A stretch of DNA of 64,000 nucleotides from Acidimicrobiia bacterium (GCA_022828135.1 JAJEJB010000035.1:1-64000), one strand, 5' to 3'. Counted from the first letter of the stretch, positions 1 through 11,172 are shown. Numbers and translations: made by a program. The notes: generated by a model not told the origin, from the sequence alone.

Positions 1-299
1 ACGGGTTCGCGCACGACTCTGAGCCAGCGTCCCCGGCCCCTGGCCGTGAGCGCCTCGACCAGCGCTGAGACCATGTCCGGTGGCGCGGGCTCGTTGGTCT
101 TGATGCAGTAGAAGGTGCCGCCGATCCCGAGCTCGTGGGGACCGTCCTCGTACTTGTCGAGGTAGTCCACGGCGCGCTGCGGGTCGTAGTCCGGTGGCGG
201 CACGCCGTCGAGCGTCAGGGTCTGACGTCCGTCGGTCCGCATCGCATACAAGTTCACCGCGACCCACGACTCGCGTGCGAAGGGAATAGTGCCCGTCAT
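1..299 (-). CDS. Unknown small protein, 3' end cut by window edge
   Basis: An open frame runs from an ATG at 299-297 to the window edge without a stop, giving at least 99 codons. The start is preceded by a strong purine-rich GAGGAGGAGG ribosome binding site (about 304-313), unlike the leaderless genes nearby. The protein begins MTGTIPFARESWVAVNLYA and has a Pro/Asp-rich middle. No signal peptide or known motif is recognised. It is divergent from the HNH gene at 400. It is probably a real gene, but its function cannot be assigned. Confidence 0.6.
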   Translation of the reverse strand, partial: MTGTIPFARESWVAVNLYAMRTDGRQTLTLDGVPPPDYDPQRAVDYLDKYEDGPHELGIGGTFYCIKTNEPAPPDMVSALVEALTARGRGRWLRVVREP

Positions 300-363
300 C
301 GGTGCCTCCTCCTCAGATCTCCAGCGATTATCAGGATATATCACTGAAATAACATAACAATGC

Positions 364-393
364 TTGACAAGTGTCACACCCCTATGGCATGAT
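364..393 (+). promoter_or_regulatory. Promoter of the DUF222/HNH gene (leaderless type)
   Basis: A perfect TTGACA at 364-369 and CATGAT at 388-393 are 18 bp apart. The ATG at 400 follows the -10 by 6 nt, so the transcript probably starts at or beside the start codon. The divergent gap 300-363 is AT-rich and holds the self-complementary GATATATC at 335-342; nothing else is seen there. Confidence 0.6.
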
Positions 394-399
394 GTGAGC

Positions 400-1689
400 A
401 TGGCATTGGAAGCTGCTCAGCGGGTGCGGGAGGGGTTGGCGGAGTTGATCCGTCTGGTCAACTCCGGGGGCGCGTCGACGTCGGACGCCCGGCGGGTGCT
501 CTCGGAGTCGAAGGCGTTCGCTGCGCAGGTGGCGGTGCTTCAGGCCGACGCGGCGGCTCTCGTCGCGGCCGGTGAGCGGCACGGCGACGGCGGGGCCGGG
601 GTGCTGGCCCAGGCTGCGGGGCTCTCTCGGAGGGACGCCGCCGGGCAGGTCAAGACGGTGGGGCAGTTGCGGTCGATGCCCGGCGTGCGTGAAGCCTTGA
701 CGGACGGCGAGATCCCGCTGGCCAATGCCAGGACGCTGGCGCGGGCCAGCGAGAAGACGAGTGCCGCTCAGGTCGAGGAGGACGAGGATCTGTTGGAGAA
801 GGCCGCTTCGCTGTCGCCGGACCAGTTCGCTGGGCAGGCGGGTCGCTGGGTCGCCCAGCGCCAGGCCGACGGCGGCGAGGGCCAGTACCGGCGCCAGAGG
901 GCCCGGCGCCGGCTGAGTTTCTGGAACGACGATGACGGGATGGTGCATCTGCGGGGCGAGCTGGACCCCGTGACCGGAGCCAAGGTGCGCAAGCGGTTCC
1001 TGCTGGAGGCCGAGCGGCTGCGACGCTGCGACCTCAAGAGTCCCGGCGGCGAGAAGCGCAGCCTGAACCAGCGAATGGCTGACGCACTGGACACGCTGAC
1101 TGCGACTGGCCCTCGCAAGGGGACGAAGGAGGCACCTTCGGCTGACGTCGCCATCGTGCAGCACTTGAGCCCGGACGGCGACAAGGCGTTCGCCGAGGTC
1201 GCTGGCGGGGGAGCGATTCCTCAGAGCGTGCTTGAGGAGCACTTCTGCAACGCCAGGATCGTGGGGGTCGTGTACAGCAGCAAGGGCGTGCCGCTGTGGC
1301 GGGGTCCTGCGCTGCCACGGCCCACCAAGGCCCAGATGGACGCGCTGATCGCCCGCTACGGCGGCTGCCCGGGATGCGGTGAGCACTACGCGGTGTGCCA
1401 AGCCCACCACATCCGGCCCAGGTCCCAGGGCGGACCGACCGACATCGACAATTTGATGCTGCTGTGCTGGGGATGCCACGACAAGGTCCACCACCACGGC
1501 TGGCGGGTCGTGCCCAGTGGAGACCTCTACACCATCGCGCCCCCGGAGCGAATCCGCTACGGCCCGGCCCGCGCCCCCGACCCGCCGCCGATCAACAGCC
1601 CGCCCAGCCGGCGGCGCCGGGCCGGCACGTCCAGTCGCCGGTCCAGGGTGCCCAACGTCGAAGCCGAACCGCTCCTCGCGGTCACCTAG
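400..1689 (+). CDS. DUF222 / HNH endonuclease (13E12 repeat family type)
   Basis: A 429-aa protein with an N-terminal helical DUF222-like region (about residues 10-300) and a C-terminal HNH nuclease domain (about 320-370). The HNH part shows a CPGCGEHY zinc motif, then AHHIRPRSQGG, DNLMLLCWGCH and HHHGW, which supply the His-Asn-His set and Cys pairs. Such proteins are common, often multicopy, in Actinobacteria (the 13E12 family of mycobacteria); some carry phage attachment sites, and the cellular role is unclear. ATG 400 was chosen because the -10 box lies 6 nt upstream; the TTG at 364 is inside the -35 box. The last 50 residues are Pro/Arg-rich and probably disordered. Confidence 0.85.
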   Translation: MALEAAQRVREGLAELIRLVNSGGASTSDARRVLSESKAFAAQVAVLQADAAALVAAGERHGDGGAGVLAQAAGLSRRDAAGQVKTVGQLRSMPGVREALTDGEIPLANARTLARASEKTSAAQVEEDEDLLEKAASLSPDQFAGQAGRWVAQRQADGGEGQYRRQRARRRLSFWNDDDGMVHLRGELDPVTGAKVRKRFLLEAERLRRCDLKSPGGEKRSLNQRMADALDTLTATGPRKGTKEAPSADVAIVQHLSPDGDKAFAEVAGGGAIPQSVLEEHFCNARIVGVVYSSKGVPLWRGPALPRPTKAQMDALIARYGGCPGCGEHYAVCQAHHIRPRSQGGPTDIDNLMLLCWGCHDKVHHHGWRVVPSGDLYTIAPPERIRYGPARAPDPPPINSPPSRRRRAGTSSRRSRVPNVEAEPLLAVT

Positions 1690-1696
1690 GGCCGAG

Positions 1697-2137
1697 ATGC
1701 ACTGGAGGGATGCGGCTGAGCAGGTTGAAGCCGGGCTCGCGACGATGCTGGCGTGGGCGGCGGGCGACCTCGTGACTGTCGCCGAGATGCTGAGGGCGTC
1801 CGACCTGGTCTCTGCCAGCGCGGCGAGGATGGCGAGTCTCGCCAGGATCGAGGGCACGTCGATCGAGGAGCTTCAGGAAATCGTGCAGGCTTGCCGAGCC
1901 ATCTCGGCGAGGATGGCCCTGTGCGACGTGCGAGTGCGGGCGCTCCTGGCGATGATGCCCGGTCTGGCCAACGTTCGAGATGTCACTGCGATTCCAAGTG
2001 TGGCCACGATCCAACATGTGGCCGCGATCCGACATGGGGCTGTGAAACAAGATGTGGCCGTGATGCGACGTGAGGCCGCGACAAGAGGTGTGGCAGCGAT
2101 TCGAAATGAGGGCATAGGCAACCGCGCGGTGGCATGA
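1697..2137 (+). CDS. Hypothetical helical protein with hexapeptide-repeat tail
   Basis: A 146-aa frame starting at ATG 1697, 7 bp after the HNH stop. Residues 1-90 look helical (HWRDAAEQVEAGLATMLAW and similar). From about residue 95 the protein is built from degenerate six-residue units of the type xVAAIR, encoded by eight 18-bp repeats. No family is recognised. Spacing suggests co-transcription with the HNH gene. It ends 8 bp before the PP2C start. The repeat tail could be a recent expansion. Gene status is likely but not certain, because no clear ribosome binding site is visible. Confidence 0.5.
   Translation: MHWRDAAEQVEAGLATMLAWAAGDLVTVAEMLRASDLVSASAARMASLARIEGTSIEELQEIVQACRAISARMALCDVRVRALLAMMPGLANVRDVTAIPSVATIQHVAAIRHGAVKQDVAVMRREAATRGVAAIRNEGIGNRAVA
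1980..2123 (+). repeat. Eight imperfect 18-bp tandem repeats
   Basis: Units start at 1980, 1998, 2016, 2034, 2052, 2070, 2088 and 2106. The best copies read like ATGTGGCCGCGATCCGAC. As 18 is a multiple of 3, the reading frame of the 1697 gene is kept. There are no spacers, so it is a minisatellite and not a CRISPR. The last unit runs into the -10 region of the PP2C gene. Confidence 0.8.
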
Positions 2138-2138
2138 T
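2133..2138 (+). promoter_or_regulatory. -10 box of the PP2C gene (leaderless type)
   Basis: CATGAT lies 6 nt before GTG 2145, inside a GGCATGATnnGAGC context shared with the HNH gene promoter at 387-399. Confidence 0.5.
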
Positions 2139-2144
2139 CGGAGC

Positions 2145-2921
2145 GTGAGTGGGTCCGAGCATCGTTTGGGGCAGGTCGCATCGGTCGCGGCTGTGACCGA
2201 CATCGGGCCACGGCGGGTGAACGAGGATCGGGCGGTGGCGGTGGTCTCGGAGTCCGACGGGAGTTGGGTGATCGCGGTGGCTGACGGGCTGGGCGGGCAT
2301 ACCCGGGGTGACGAGGCCGCTCAGGCGGCGGTGGAGGGGCTGCCCCAGCGGATCGCCAGCGCCGACGAGATGGCCGTCGCCTTCGGTGAGGCCAACGAGC
2401 GGGTGCTGGCGCTCACCGGCCCCGACGTGTGGCGGGAGCCGCTGCCCATGTTCATGTTCCCGATGAGCACGCTGTGCGTGGCCGCCTGGACGCCTGAGGG
2501 CGGTCTGCTGATCGGCTGGATGGGCGACACCCTGCCCTTCATCGCCACCGCGAAGGCTGGTGGGTTCGGCGGTTTCCTATGCGGCCGCCCACACCGGATC
2601 CCGGGTGGCAGCATCGAGATCTGCCTGGGCATGCCGCCCGCCGACGCCGAGCCTGGTCCGGTGGAAGTCGAGATAGTCGGGGAGTCCGGCGACGGGATCC
2701 GGCCCGACGCAGTGATCCTGGCCAGCGACGGCGCTTGGGAGCCCTTCGTGTACGAGCACGGCGTCGAGTGGTTCTCGGACGACTCGGCGGGCGGCGGCAT
2801 CGGAGCCGCCTGCGGACCTGGTGCATCGACAGCCGAAGAGGTCGCCAACAACATTCTGGCCGGGGCCGTGCACCTCGGCCTGGACGACAACGCAACCATC
2901 GCCGCCGCCCTCTGGCGTTGA
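2145..2921 (+). CDS. PP2C-family serine/threonine phosphatase
   Basis: A 258-aa protein predicted to remove phosphate from Ser/Thr residues using two metal ions. PP2C motifs appear in order: RRVNEDRAVAV (about 23-33), the metal-binding VADGLGGHTRGDEAA (about 45-59), WMGDTLPFI (about 126), LASDGAWEP (about 191) and the C-terminal DDNATIAAALW. No membrane segment or sensor domain is present, so it is a stand-alone cytosolic enzyme. GTG 2145 is set by the -10 box 6 nt upstream. No partner kinase is in the window. Its substrate is unknown. Confidence 0.88.
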   Translation: MSGSEHRLGQVASVAAVTDIGPRRVNEDRAVAVVSESDGSWVIAVADGLGGHTRGDEAAQAAVEGLPQRIASADEMAVAFGEANERVLALTGPDVWREPLPMFMFPMSTLCVAAWTPEGGLLIGWMGDTLPFIATAKAGGFGGFLCGRPHRIPGGSIEICLGMPPADAEPGPVEVEIVGESGDGIRPDAVILASDGAWEPFVYEHGVEWFSDDSAGGGIGAACGPGASTAEEVANNILAGAVHLGLDDNATIAAALWR

Positions 2922-2950
2922 CCTGCCGTACGGCGAATCCACAGTCATTA

Positions 2951-2964
2951 CGAACGAGTGTTCG
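2951..2964 (+). promoter_or_regulatory. LexA/SOS-type box upstream of uvrA
   Basis: CGAACGAGTGTTCG matches the Gram-positive LexA (Cheo-type) box CGAAC-N4-GTTCG exactly in both half sites. It lies 35 bp before the uvrA start and just upstream of the -10 box, where repressor would block RNA polymerase. uvrA is a standard SOS gene. Confidence 0.8.
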
Positions 2965-2986
2965 CTACAGGGATCGGGTCAGCGGG

Positions 2987-2992
2987 TAGAGT
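2987..2992 (+). promoter_or_regulatory. -10 box of uvrA (leaderless type)
   Basis: TAGAGT lies 6 nt before GTG 2999; no Shine-Dalgarno sequence is visible. Confidence 0.55.
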
Positions 2993-2998
2993 CTGAGC

Positions 2999-5898
<2,900 letters not shown>

Positions 5899-5905
<7 letters not shown>

Positions 5906-7755
5906 GACGGCCCGCGGCCGGGTCCATCCCGGACGCTCCCGGGTCGTACCAGTTCCTCGACGCCGAGGGCCGGGTCATCTACGTCGGCAAGGCCAAGAGC
6001 CTGCGTTCCAGGCTGAACAACTACTTCGGCTCGCACCTGCCGCTGCGCACCCGCCAGATGGTGGACGCAGCCGCTTCGGTGGAGTGGATCCAGGTGGCCA
6101 ACGAGGTCGAGGCCCTGATGCTCGAGTTCTCGCTGATCCAGCGCCACAAGCCCCGGTTCAATGTGCGCTACACCGACGACAAGTCGTACCCGTTCCTGTG
6201 CGTGACCATGGTCGACGAGTGGCCCCGGGCCATGGTGATGCGGGGCCGGCGCCGCAAGGGCAACCGCTACTTCGGTCCCTACGGCCACGCCTACGCCATC
6301 CGCGACACCCTCGACCTGCTGTTGCGCACATTCCCGATCCGCACTTGCACCGACGGCAAGTTCCGCCGCTACGCCAGCCTGGGCAAGCCGTGCCTGCTGT
6401 ATCACATCGAGAAGTGCTCGGGGCCGTGCGTGGGCGAGGTGTCCGCCGACGACTACGCCGAGATGGTGGCCGAGCTGCTGCGTTTCCTGGAGGGTGACAG
6501 CGACCCGGTGCTGGACCGCCTCACCGCCGAGATGGCCGCCGCGGCCGACGGGCTCGAATACGAGCGGGCCGCCCGGCTGCGAGACCGGCTCGACGCGGTG
6601 CGCAAGGCGGTCGAGACCCAGCAGATGGTGGGGTCGCGCAACGAGGACTTCGACGTGATCGGGCTGGTGGACGACGCCCTGGAGGCTGCGGTGCAAGTGT
6701 TCTTCGTGCGCCGGGGCCGGGTGATGGGACGCAGGGGGTTCATGATCGACAAGGCCGAGGACCTCGACCGGGCCGAGCTGGTGAGCCGGGCCCTCGAGAG
6801 GCTCTACTTCGACGACAACCCGTTGGGCTGGCCCAAGCTCGTGCTGGCTCCCGACACTCCGGCCGAGGTAGGTCTATACACCGAATGGCTGAGCGAAATG
6901 CGGGGCTCGCGAGTCGAGATCCGGGTGCCGCAACGGGGCTCCAAGCGGGCCCTGCAGGCCACCGTGATCCGCAACGCCGAGGAATCGTTCACACGCCATC
7001 GGCTCAAGCGCAGCACCGACCACAACAGCCGGGCCCGGGCCCTCAACGAGCTCCAGCGACATCTGGGACTGGAGGAGGCCCCGCTGAGGATCGAGTGCTA
7101 CGACATGAGCCACCTGTCCGGGCAGGACTACGTGGGCTCGATGGTGGTGCTGGAGGACGGCCTGCCCAAGAAGGCCGACTACCGGAGGTTCCGGCTGCGC
7201 TCGGTGCCCGGCAACGACGACTTCGCGGCCATGCACGAGGTGCTGACCCGACGCCTCACCGGCTACCTGGAGCAGCGGGCCCGGCCGGTGGCCGAGCGCG
7301 ACGGGAGATTCTCGTACCCGCCCCAGTTGTTGCTGGTGGACGGCGGCAAGGGCCAGTTGGGGGTCGCCGTGCAGGTGCTGGAGGAGCTGGGCCTCGAACA
7401 CGAGATCCCTGCCGCGGCACTGGCCAAGCAGTTCGAGGAGGTGTTCGTGCCCGGCCGGGCCGAGCCGGTCCGGATACCGCGCCAGTCCGAGGCCCTGTAC
7501 ATGCTCCAGCGCATCCGCGATGAGAGCCACCGTTTCGCGATCACGTATCACCGCAGTCTGCGCGACAAGCGCATGACCAGCTCCGCCCTCGACGGCATCG
7601 CCGGCCTCGGTCCCGCCCGCAAGGCCCGCCTGACCAGGGAGCTGGGCGGTGTGCGGGCCGTCCGGCAGGCAGAGCTGCACGAACTGAAGACCCTGCGATG
7701 GCTGCCCGACGCGGTGGCCGAGAACGTCCACGCGGCGTTCCACGGCGGCACCTGA
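5899..7755 (+). CDS. uvrC: Excinuclease ABC subunit UvrC
   Basis: A 618-aa nuclease that makes both incisions around a lesion in the UvrB-DNA complex. It has a GIY-YIG domain ([20 protein letters not shown], about 14-33), the KCSGPC Cys region (about 172), a UVR helix pair (about 205-245), an RNase H-like domain with Asp in IECYDMSH (about 398) and LLLVDGGKG (about 479), and a C-terminal helix-hairpin-helix pair (about 560-615). The GTG start overlaps the uvrA stop (GTGCTGA). The last 200 bp recur, degraded, at 9629-9823 and 11932-12022, see findings. In other Actinobacteria rapZ follows uvrC; here about 10 kb separates them. Confidence 0.97.
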
Positions 7756-7760
7756 ACATC

Positions 7761-9404
7761 ATGCGTGCACTAGGCGCAATTGCACAGGTCTCTCTCCAGT
7801 CCGCAGTGCGGGTGATCCTGCTGCCGCTGGTAGTGGTGGAACTCGTTGGGGGCCCGAACGCGTCGAGGGTCATCGTCGCGTCGCTCGTGGTGTGCGCGGT
7901 GGTCACCGCGGCGTCGCTGCTGCGTGCGGGGCCGCTGCGATCAGAGAGCCTCTACGTTGCGATAGCCGACCCGATGAGCATCCCGTTCTGCATCCTGGCC
8001 CTCGAATTCGGCGGAGTGGTGACGCTGGCGGTGCTGGTAGCGGCCTCCGGGGTGTTCCAGATCGCAGCCGGGCTGCGGCTGGCGCGCCTGCGGGCGATCA
8101 TCAACCCGGACTTCTCCATCACCCTCGTGCTGCTGGCATGCATGTCGCTGGTGCCGGTGTTCGCGCGTGTCATCGAAGGGCCGGAGGGCGCTCGACCGGC
8201 CGCGGTGCCGGTGTGCATGGCACTCACTGCCGCAGCCATCTACACGATGAACAGGTTCGGGCCCTCTGCGCTGCAGCCGTGGGCCCCGCCGCTGGGGCTC
8301 GCAGCCGGTGCCGCGGCGGCGGCCGCCTACGGGATCTACGAGACCCATCTCATCGCTGATGCGGCATGGATCGGCCTGCCGACATCGGGGTGGGTCCTGA
8401 CCGGCGGCTTCGACGCCGCCGCGGTGGCGCTGCTGCTGCCGTCGTTCGCGATCCTGGCGCTGGTGCAAGTCACCAGAGCCAACACGTCGTCACTGCTGGC
8501 GCAGTTCGTCTCCGGGCGGTCGGTGCTTGACTTCAGAGAGGTGCAGCGGGCCAACACCCGCATCGGCGCGGGCAGCGTCCTCGCGGGTATCGGGGGCACC
8601 ATTCCGCTGGGCTACTCGCCGGCCGGGCCGGTCGCGGTGAGGCAGAGCGGCAGCGACCCCCGCCGTATCGGCGCCTCGATCGTCACAGTGTTCATCGCGG
8701 TCGCGATGTGCCCGAAGCTGCAGGCGGTGGTGATGGCCGTGCCGAGGGCCCTCGTGGTGGTGTACATCGCGTTCGTTCTGTTCCTGCTGGTCAGGAAGTT
8801 GATCCCGGTCAGCTCCATCGGACAGCGCGGGATGCCTTCATCGATGTGGGCGCCGATCGCCACCGCAGTCGTCTTCGAGGTCGCCGCGACGGTGCTCTGG
8901 GACGGCACGAGCTTCAGAGCGGTCAACGGCCTCACCGCGGGAAGCATCGTGCTGGTGGCGCTGTCGGTGCTGCGGCTGCGGCGGGCCAGCCGGCACCGGA
9001 TCGACGTGCCGCTGGCGTCCTTCAGCGCCGAGGAGATCGCAGAGTTCGTCTCGAGCCTGCCGCTCGACCGCGAGGACGCCAAGCACCGGCTGGCCGCGGT
9101 CTCCGAGGAGGCGCTCATGGTGCTCATCCAGTCCGACGTCTACTCCTACGACGCCAACCGGCAGATGCGGCTGACGGTGACCCTGCACGGAGCCACCATC
9201 GAGGCAGAGTTCGTGGCCGCGCCGTCGGGCGCCCAGAACCTCCAAGAACGCATCATGCTGCTGTCCGAGCCCGAGGCGAGCGACCTGGAGGTGGTGATCG
9301 AACGTGACGCCGCGCTGCGGTTGCTGAACCACTACGCGACGTCGGTGACCCACCGCCAGTACCAGGACGTGGAGGTCATAACCGCGGTGGTGGATTCGGG
9401 CTGA
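7761..9404 (+). CDS. NCS2-like membrane transporter with C-terminal soluble domain
   Basis: A 547-aa polytopic membrane protein. Residues 1-400 form many hydrophobic segments. The stretch with RANTRIGAGSVLAGIGGTIP followed by GYSPAGPVAVRQSG resembles the substrate-site region of nucleobase:cation symporter-2 (xanthine/uracil permease) proteins. After the last membrane span (about residue 415) there is a soluble tail of about 130 residues that recalls a degenerate GHKL/anti-sigma ATPase-like fold, though no ATP motif is clear. The gene starts 5 bp after uvrC and was inserted between uvrC and rapZ. Family assignment is moderate and the substrate is unknown. A SulP-like anion transporter is the alternative. 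Confidence 0.55.
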   Translation: MRALGAIAQVSLQSAVRVILLPLVVVELVGGPNASRVIVASLVVCAVVTAASLLRAGPLRSESLYVAIADPMSIPFCILALEFGGVVTLAVLVAASGVFQIAAGLRLARLRAIINPDFSITLVLLACMSLVPVFARVIEGPEGARPAAVPVCMALTAAAIYTMNRFGPSALQPWAPPLGLAAGAAAAAAYGIYETHLIADAAWIGLPTSGWVLTGGFDAAAVALLLPSFAILALVQVTRANTSSLLAQFVSGRSVLDFREVQRANTRIGAGSVLAGIGGTIPLGYSPAGPVAVRQSGSDPRRIGASIVTVFIAVAMCPKLQAVVMAVPRALVVVYIAFVLFLLVRKLIPVSSIGQRGMPSSMWAPIATAVVFEVAATVLWDGTSFRAVNGLTAGSIVLVALSVLRLRRASRHRIDVPLASFSAEEIAEFVSSLPLDREDAKHRLAAVSEEALMVLIQSDVYSYDANRQMRLTVTLHGATIEAEFVAAPSGAQNLQERIMLLSEPEASDLEVVIERDAALRLLNHYATSVTHRQYQDVEVITAVVDSG

Positions 9405-9470
9405 CCGGCCACGGGCGGCGGGCGCGGCCTCTCATAAACTGCCCGTACTGCCAGATGGGGAGGTGAGCAG

Positions 9471-9628
9471 GTGCACGACTCCTTGAGAGGCAAGGTGGTT
9501 CTGGTCACCGGGGCCGGGCGGGGTATCGGGCGGGCCATCGCCGAGCGCTTCGCTGGGGCCGGATCGGCAGTTGCGGTCAATGACATCGAGGCCGGATCGG
9601 CCGACGTGACTGCGCTGGCCATAACCGG
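9471..9628 (+). pseudogene. Truncated SDR 5' end (copy of the 12164 gene head)
   Basis: GTG 9471 opens a frame, MHDSLRGKVVLVTGAGRGIG and onward, that matches the start of the SDR at 12164 in DNA and protein, including the TGxxxGIG motif. Similarity stops after about 50 codons. The sequence then changes abruptly into a uvrC-like tail and the frame stops at 9653. The Rossmann head alone cannot be an enzyme. A GGGGAGG-type ribosome binding site is still present upstream. Confidence 0.85.
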
Positions 9629-9823
9629 CGCTGGCTGCGGCAGAAACGCATGACCCGTTCGACCCTCGACGGGATAGCCAGCCTTGGCCCGGTCCGCAAG
9701 GCCAGCCTGACCAAGGAGTTCGGGGTGTGCGGGCGCTCCAGCGGGCCGAGCTGCACGAGCTGAAAGCCCTACCCTGGCTGCCCGACGCGGCGGCAGAGAA
9801 CGTCCACGCCGCGTTCCAGCGCC
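9629..9823 (+). pseudogene. uvrC 3'-end remnant, copy 2
   Basis: The DNA aligns with the last about 195 bp of uvrC (7557-7745) at high similarity by eye. Translated in the uvrC sense it reads QKRMTRSTLDGIASLGPVRK, then a 1-bp loss near 9722 shifts the frame, then AELHELKALPWLPDAAAENV. This is the helix-hairpin-helix tail of UvrC. It has no start and is directly joined to the SDR head. 9824-9933 holds nothing recognised. Confidence 0.85.
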
Positions 9824-9933
9824 ACAAACGCCGATTGACACCGGCCACAGCCTACGCGGCGTGGACGCACGGGGCCGTGAGGCAACGCCTCAAGCAGCGT
9901 CTTGGTGGCAGCGGCCCCAAGAGTCTCGAACAG

Positions 9934-10506
9934 CTATTCGAGGTGCTGAGCGAGACGACTTCCCAACTCGATCCGGCGCGGTTTCTGCAGTGCATCGTTG
10001 ACGGATGACGAATCGATCTCCAAGCCATGGATGCGCCGTAAGCGTTCGACGACCCACTGTGGTCTTGTCGGACAACAGCCGTTTTCGATCTGGTCAAGAT
10101 AGTCTCGAACATAGTCCAAGATGCTCTCCCCGGAATCGGTCTGAAGGAAGTTCCCACCGCGATCGTTCCGTAATGGGAGAGTCCTGCCGTCACTCAAATC
10201 TACGAATTCGCTATAGCGAACGTGCACTTGACCCTTTCGGCGATTCCTTCGAGTTCTCTGGTGCCGCCGGCCCGGACGCAGGATCGCATGCCCCGGCGTT
10301 GCGTGTCCGCGCCTCTTCAGCAAGAACCGCTTAGAAGATCGCCCCCCGAGGACGATTGACCTAGGCTTGACCTCATCTGCTCCCTCTTCATGGTCTCGCA
10401 ACAGGCTGGAGCTGTCTAAGGATGGATCCGCATGACGATCATCATCAATCTCGCAGACTGCACCAAATCTCACGATGCTCAGTGCAGACTCGCTTGATCC
10501 AGCCAT
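9934..10506 (-). CDS. Hypothetical protein
   Basis: A 190-aa frame with no recognised family. The N-terminal half is Arg/Ser-rich. The C-terminal half looks like a folded acidic-helical domain (GESILDYVRDYLDQIENG, then PQWVVERLRRIHGLEIDS). Base composition is visibly lower in G+C than the flanking backbone genes, as in the next gene, which suggests that this segment arrived by transfer. It lies in the hotspot between two uvrC-tail remnants, in the same direction as the secreted protein gene upstream of it. Start choice is uncertain. Confidence 0.45.
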   Translation of the reverse strand: MAGSSESALSIVRFGAVCEIDDDRHADPSLDSSSLLRDHEEGADEVKPRSIVLGGRSSKRFLLKRRGHATPGHAILRPGRRHQRTRRNRRKGQVHVRYSEFVDLSDGRTLPLRNDRGGNFLQTDSGESILDYVRDYLDQIENGCCPTRPQWVVERLRRIHGLEIDSSSVNDALQKPRRIELGSRLAQHLE

Positions 10507-10531
10507 CAGCTCTGTGTGACAGGGGGAACAG

Positions 10532-11083
10532 CTACAACCTGCAGTAGAGTTCGTCTTCGTTCACATCTGTACGTGTAATGTCGAACCAAAACTTCCTGTG
10601 AATCGAGGCCGTGACCTTGGTTCGCCAACTCGCCTCCTCGAATGTACGGCACGGTACGTGCACAGACACCTGTTGACGCTCATACTTTAGCTCGGTCTTG
10701 CTTCCGACAGTCTCCCAACCGCATATCAGAATCACCCCGAATAGCTCTTCGCACAAGTACGCCTGAAGCTCTACCTTCACTTTGATCCTGGCTGGACAAT
10801 CGTCAGGATCAACTGAGTCTCGCACCCATGCTCCGTGCCCAGATGCATCACTTCCGGACCTGTGCGGGTCGTCGGCTCTCGCGCGGAACGCGCATGAATT
10901 CCAAGCTGCGTAGGCCGCGCCTTCAGCATCTTCTGAGCCGGGCCCGGTGGAGGTGGCCTGCTTTCCATCGTCAGGGGCGATCTCAGCCAACTCGGACTCG
11001 CTAGCTCCGGCCGGGGTCGCTACTACAGCGAGTAGGACAGCAGTAGCTGCCAAGTGCTGCACAATCCTGAGCGGATACCGCAT
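10532..11083 (-). CDS. Secreted hypothetical protein
   Basis: A 183-aa protein with a clear Sec signal peptide: a basic start MRYPLRIV, a hydrophobic core LAATAVLLAVVA and an AGAS cleavage site near residue 28. The mature part has five or more Cys residues (SCAFRARAD, DDCPARI, YLCEELF, ILICGWE, VPCRTF, ELYCRL), so disulfides are likely outside the cell. No family is recognised. Composition is lower in G+C than neighbours. The upstream region has two hairpin-forming palindromes that may be operators. It is probably co-transcribed with the 9934 gene. Confidence 0.6.
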   Translation of the reverse strand: MRYPLRIVQHLAATAVLLAVVATPAGASESELAEIAPDDGKQATSTGPGSEDAEGAAYAAWNSCAFRARADDPHRSGSDASGHGAWVRDSVDPDDCPARIKVKVELQAYLCEELFGVILICGWETVGSKTELKYERQQVSVHVPCRTFEEASWRTKVTASIHRKFWFDITRTDVNEDELYCRL

Positions 11084-11099
11084 TATCTTCTCCTCATAC

Positions 11100-11131
11100 G
11101 TTTCTGCTGCAGCACTTGCTGCAGTAGAAAC
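11100..11131. repeat. 13-bp inverted repeat upstream of the secreted protein gene
   Basis: Arms GTTTCTGCTGCAG (11100-11112) and CTGCAGTAGAAAC (11119-11131) pair with one mismatch around a 6-nt centre. It is 17 bp upstream of the 11083 start, so it may be an operator or a leader hairpin. Confidence 0.6.
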
Positions 11132-11153
11132 CCAGACTCATTATTCGGACGAA

Positions 11154-11172
11154 CGTCTGTCAAGGACAGACG
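11154..11172. repeat. Perfect 8-bp palindrome with 3-bp centre
   Basis: CGTCTGTC-AAG-GACAGACG. It lies in the divergent gap between the secreted protein gene and the LuxR-type gene. It is either an operator or a weak hairpin, as no T-run follows. Confidence 0.5.

Noticed and set aside
382-1857. Long minus-strand frame of 491 codons opposite the HNH gene
   Set aside because: It is the antisense shadow of a GC-rich gene. Its product is a low-complexity mix of Arg, Pro, His and Gly with no motif, while the plus strand has a full HNH domain.
1980-2123. CRISPR array
   Set aside because: The 18-bp units are directly adjacent without spacers and keep a reading frame.
9471-9653. An intact 60-aa SDR-like gene
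   Set aside because: It covers only the nucleotide-binding head, and its end is read from uvrC-tail DNA, so it is a fragment.
9727-10008. A 93-codon plus-strand gene
   Set aside because: The first third is a frameshifted uvrC-tail remnant, and the remainder is opposite the more plausible 9934 minus-strand gene.
11151-11172. Second LexA box (GAACGTCT...)
   Set aside because: Only the first half GAAC is present; the partner GTTC at N4 spacing is missing.
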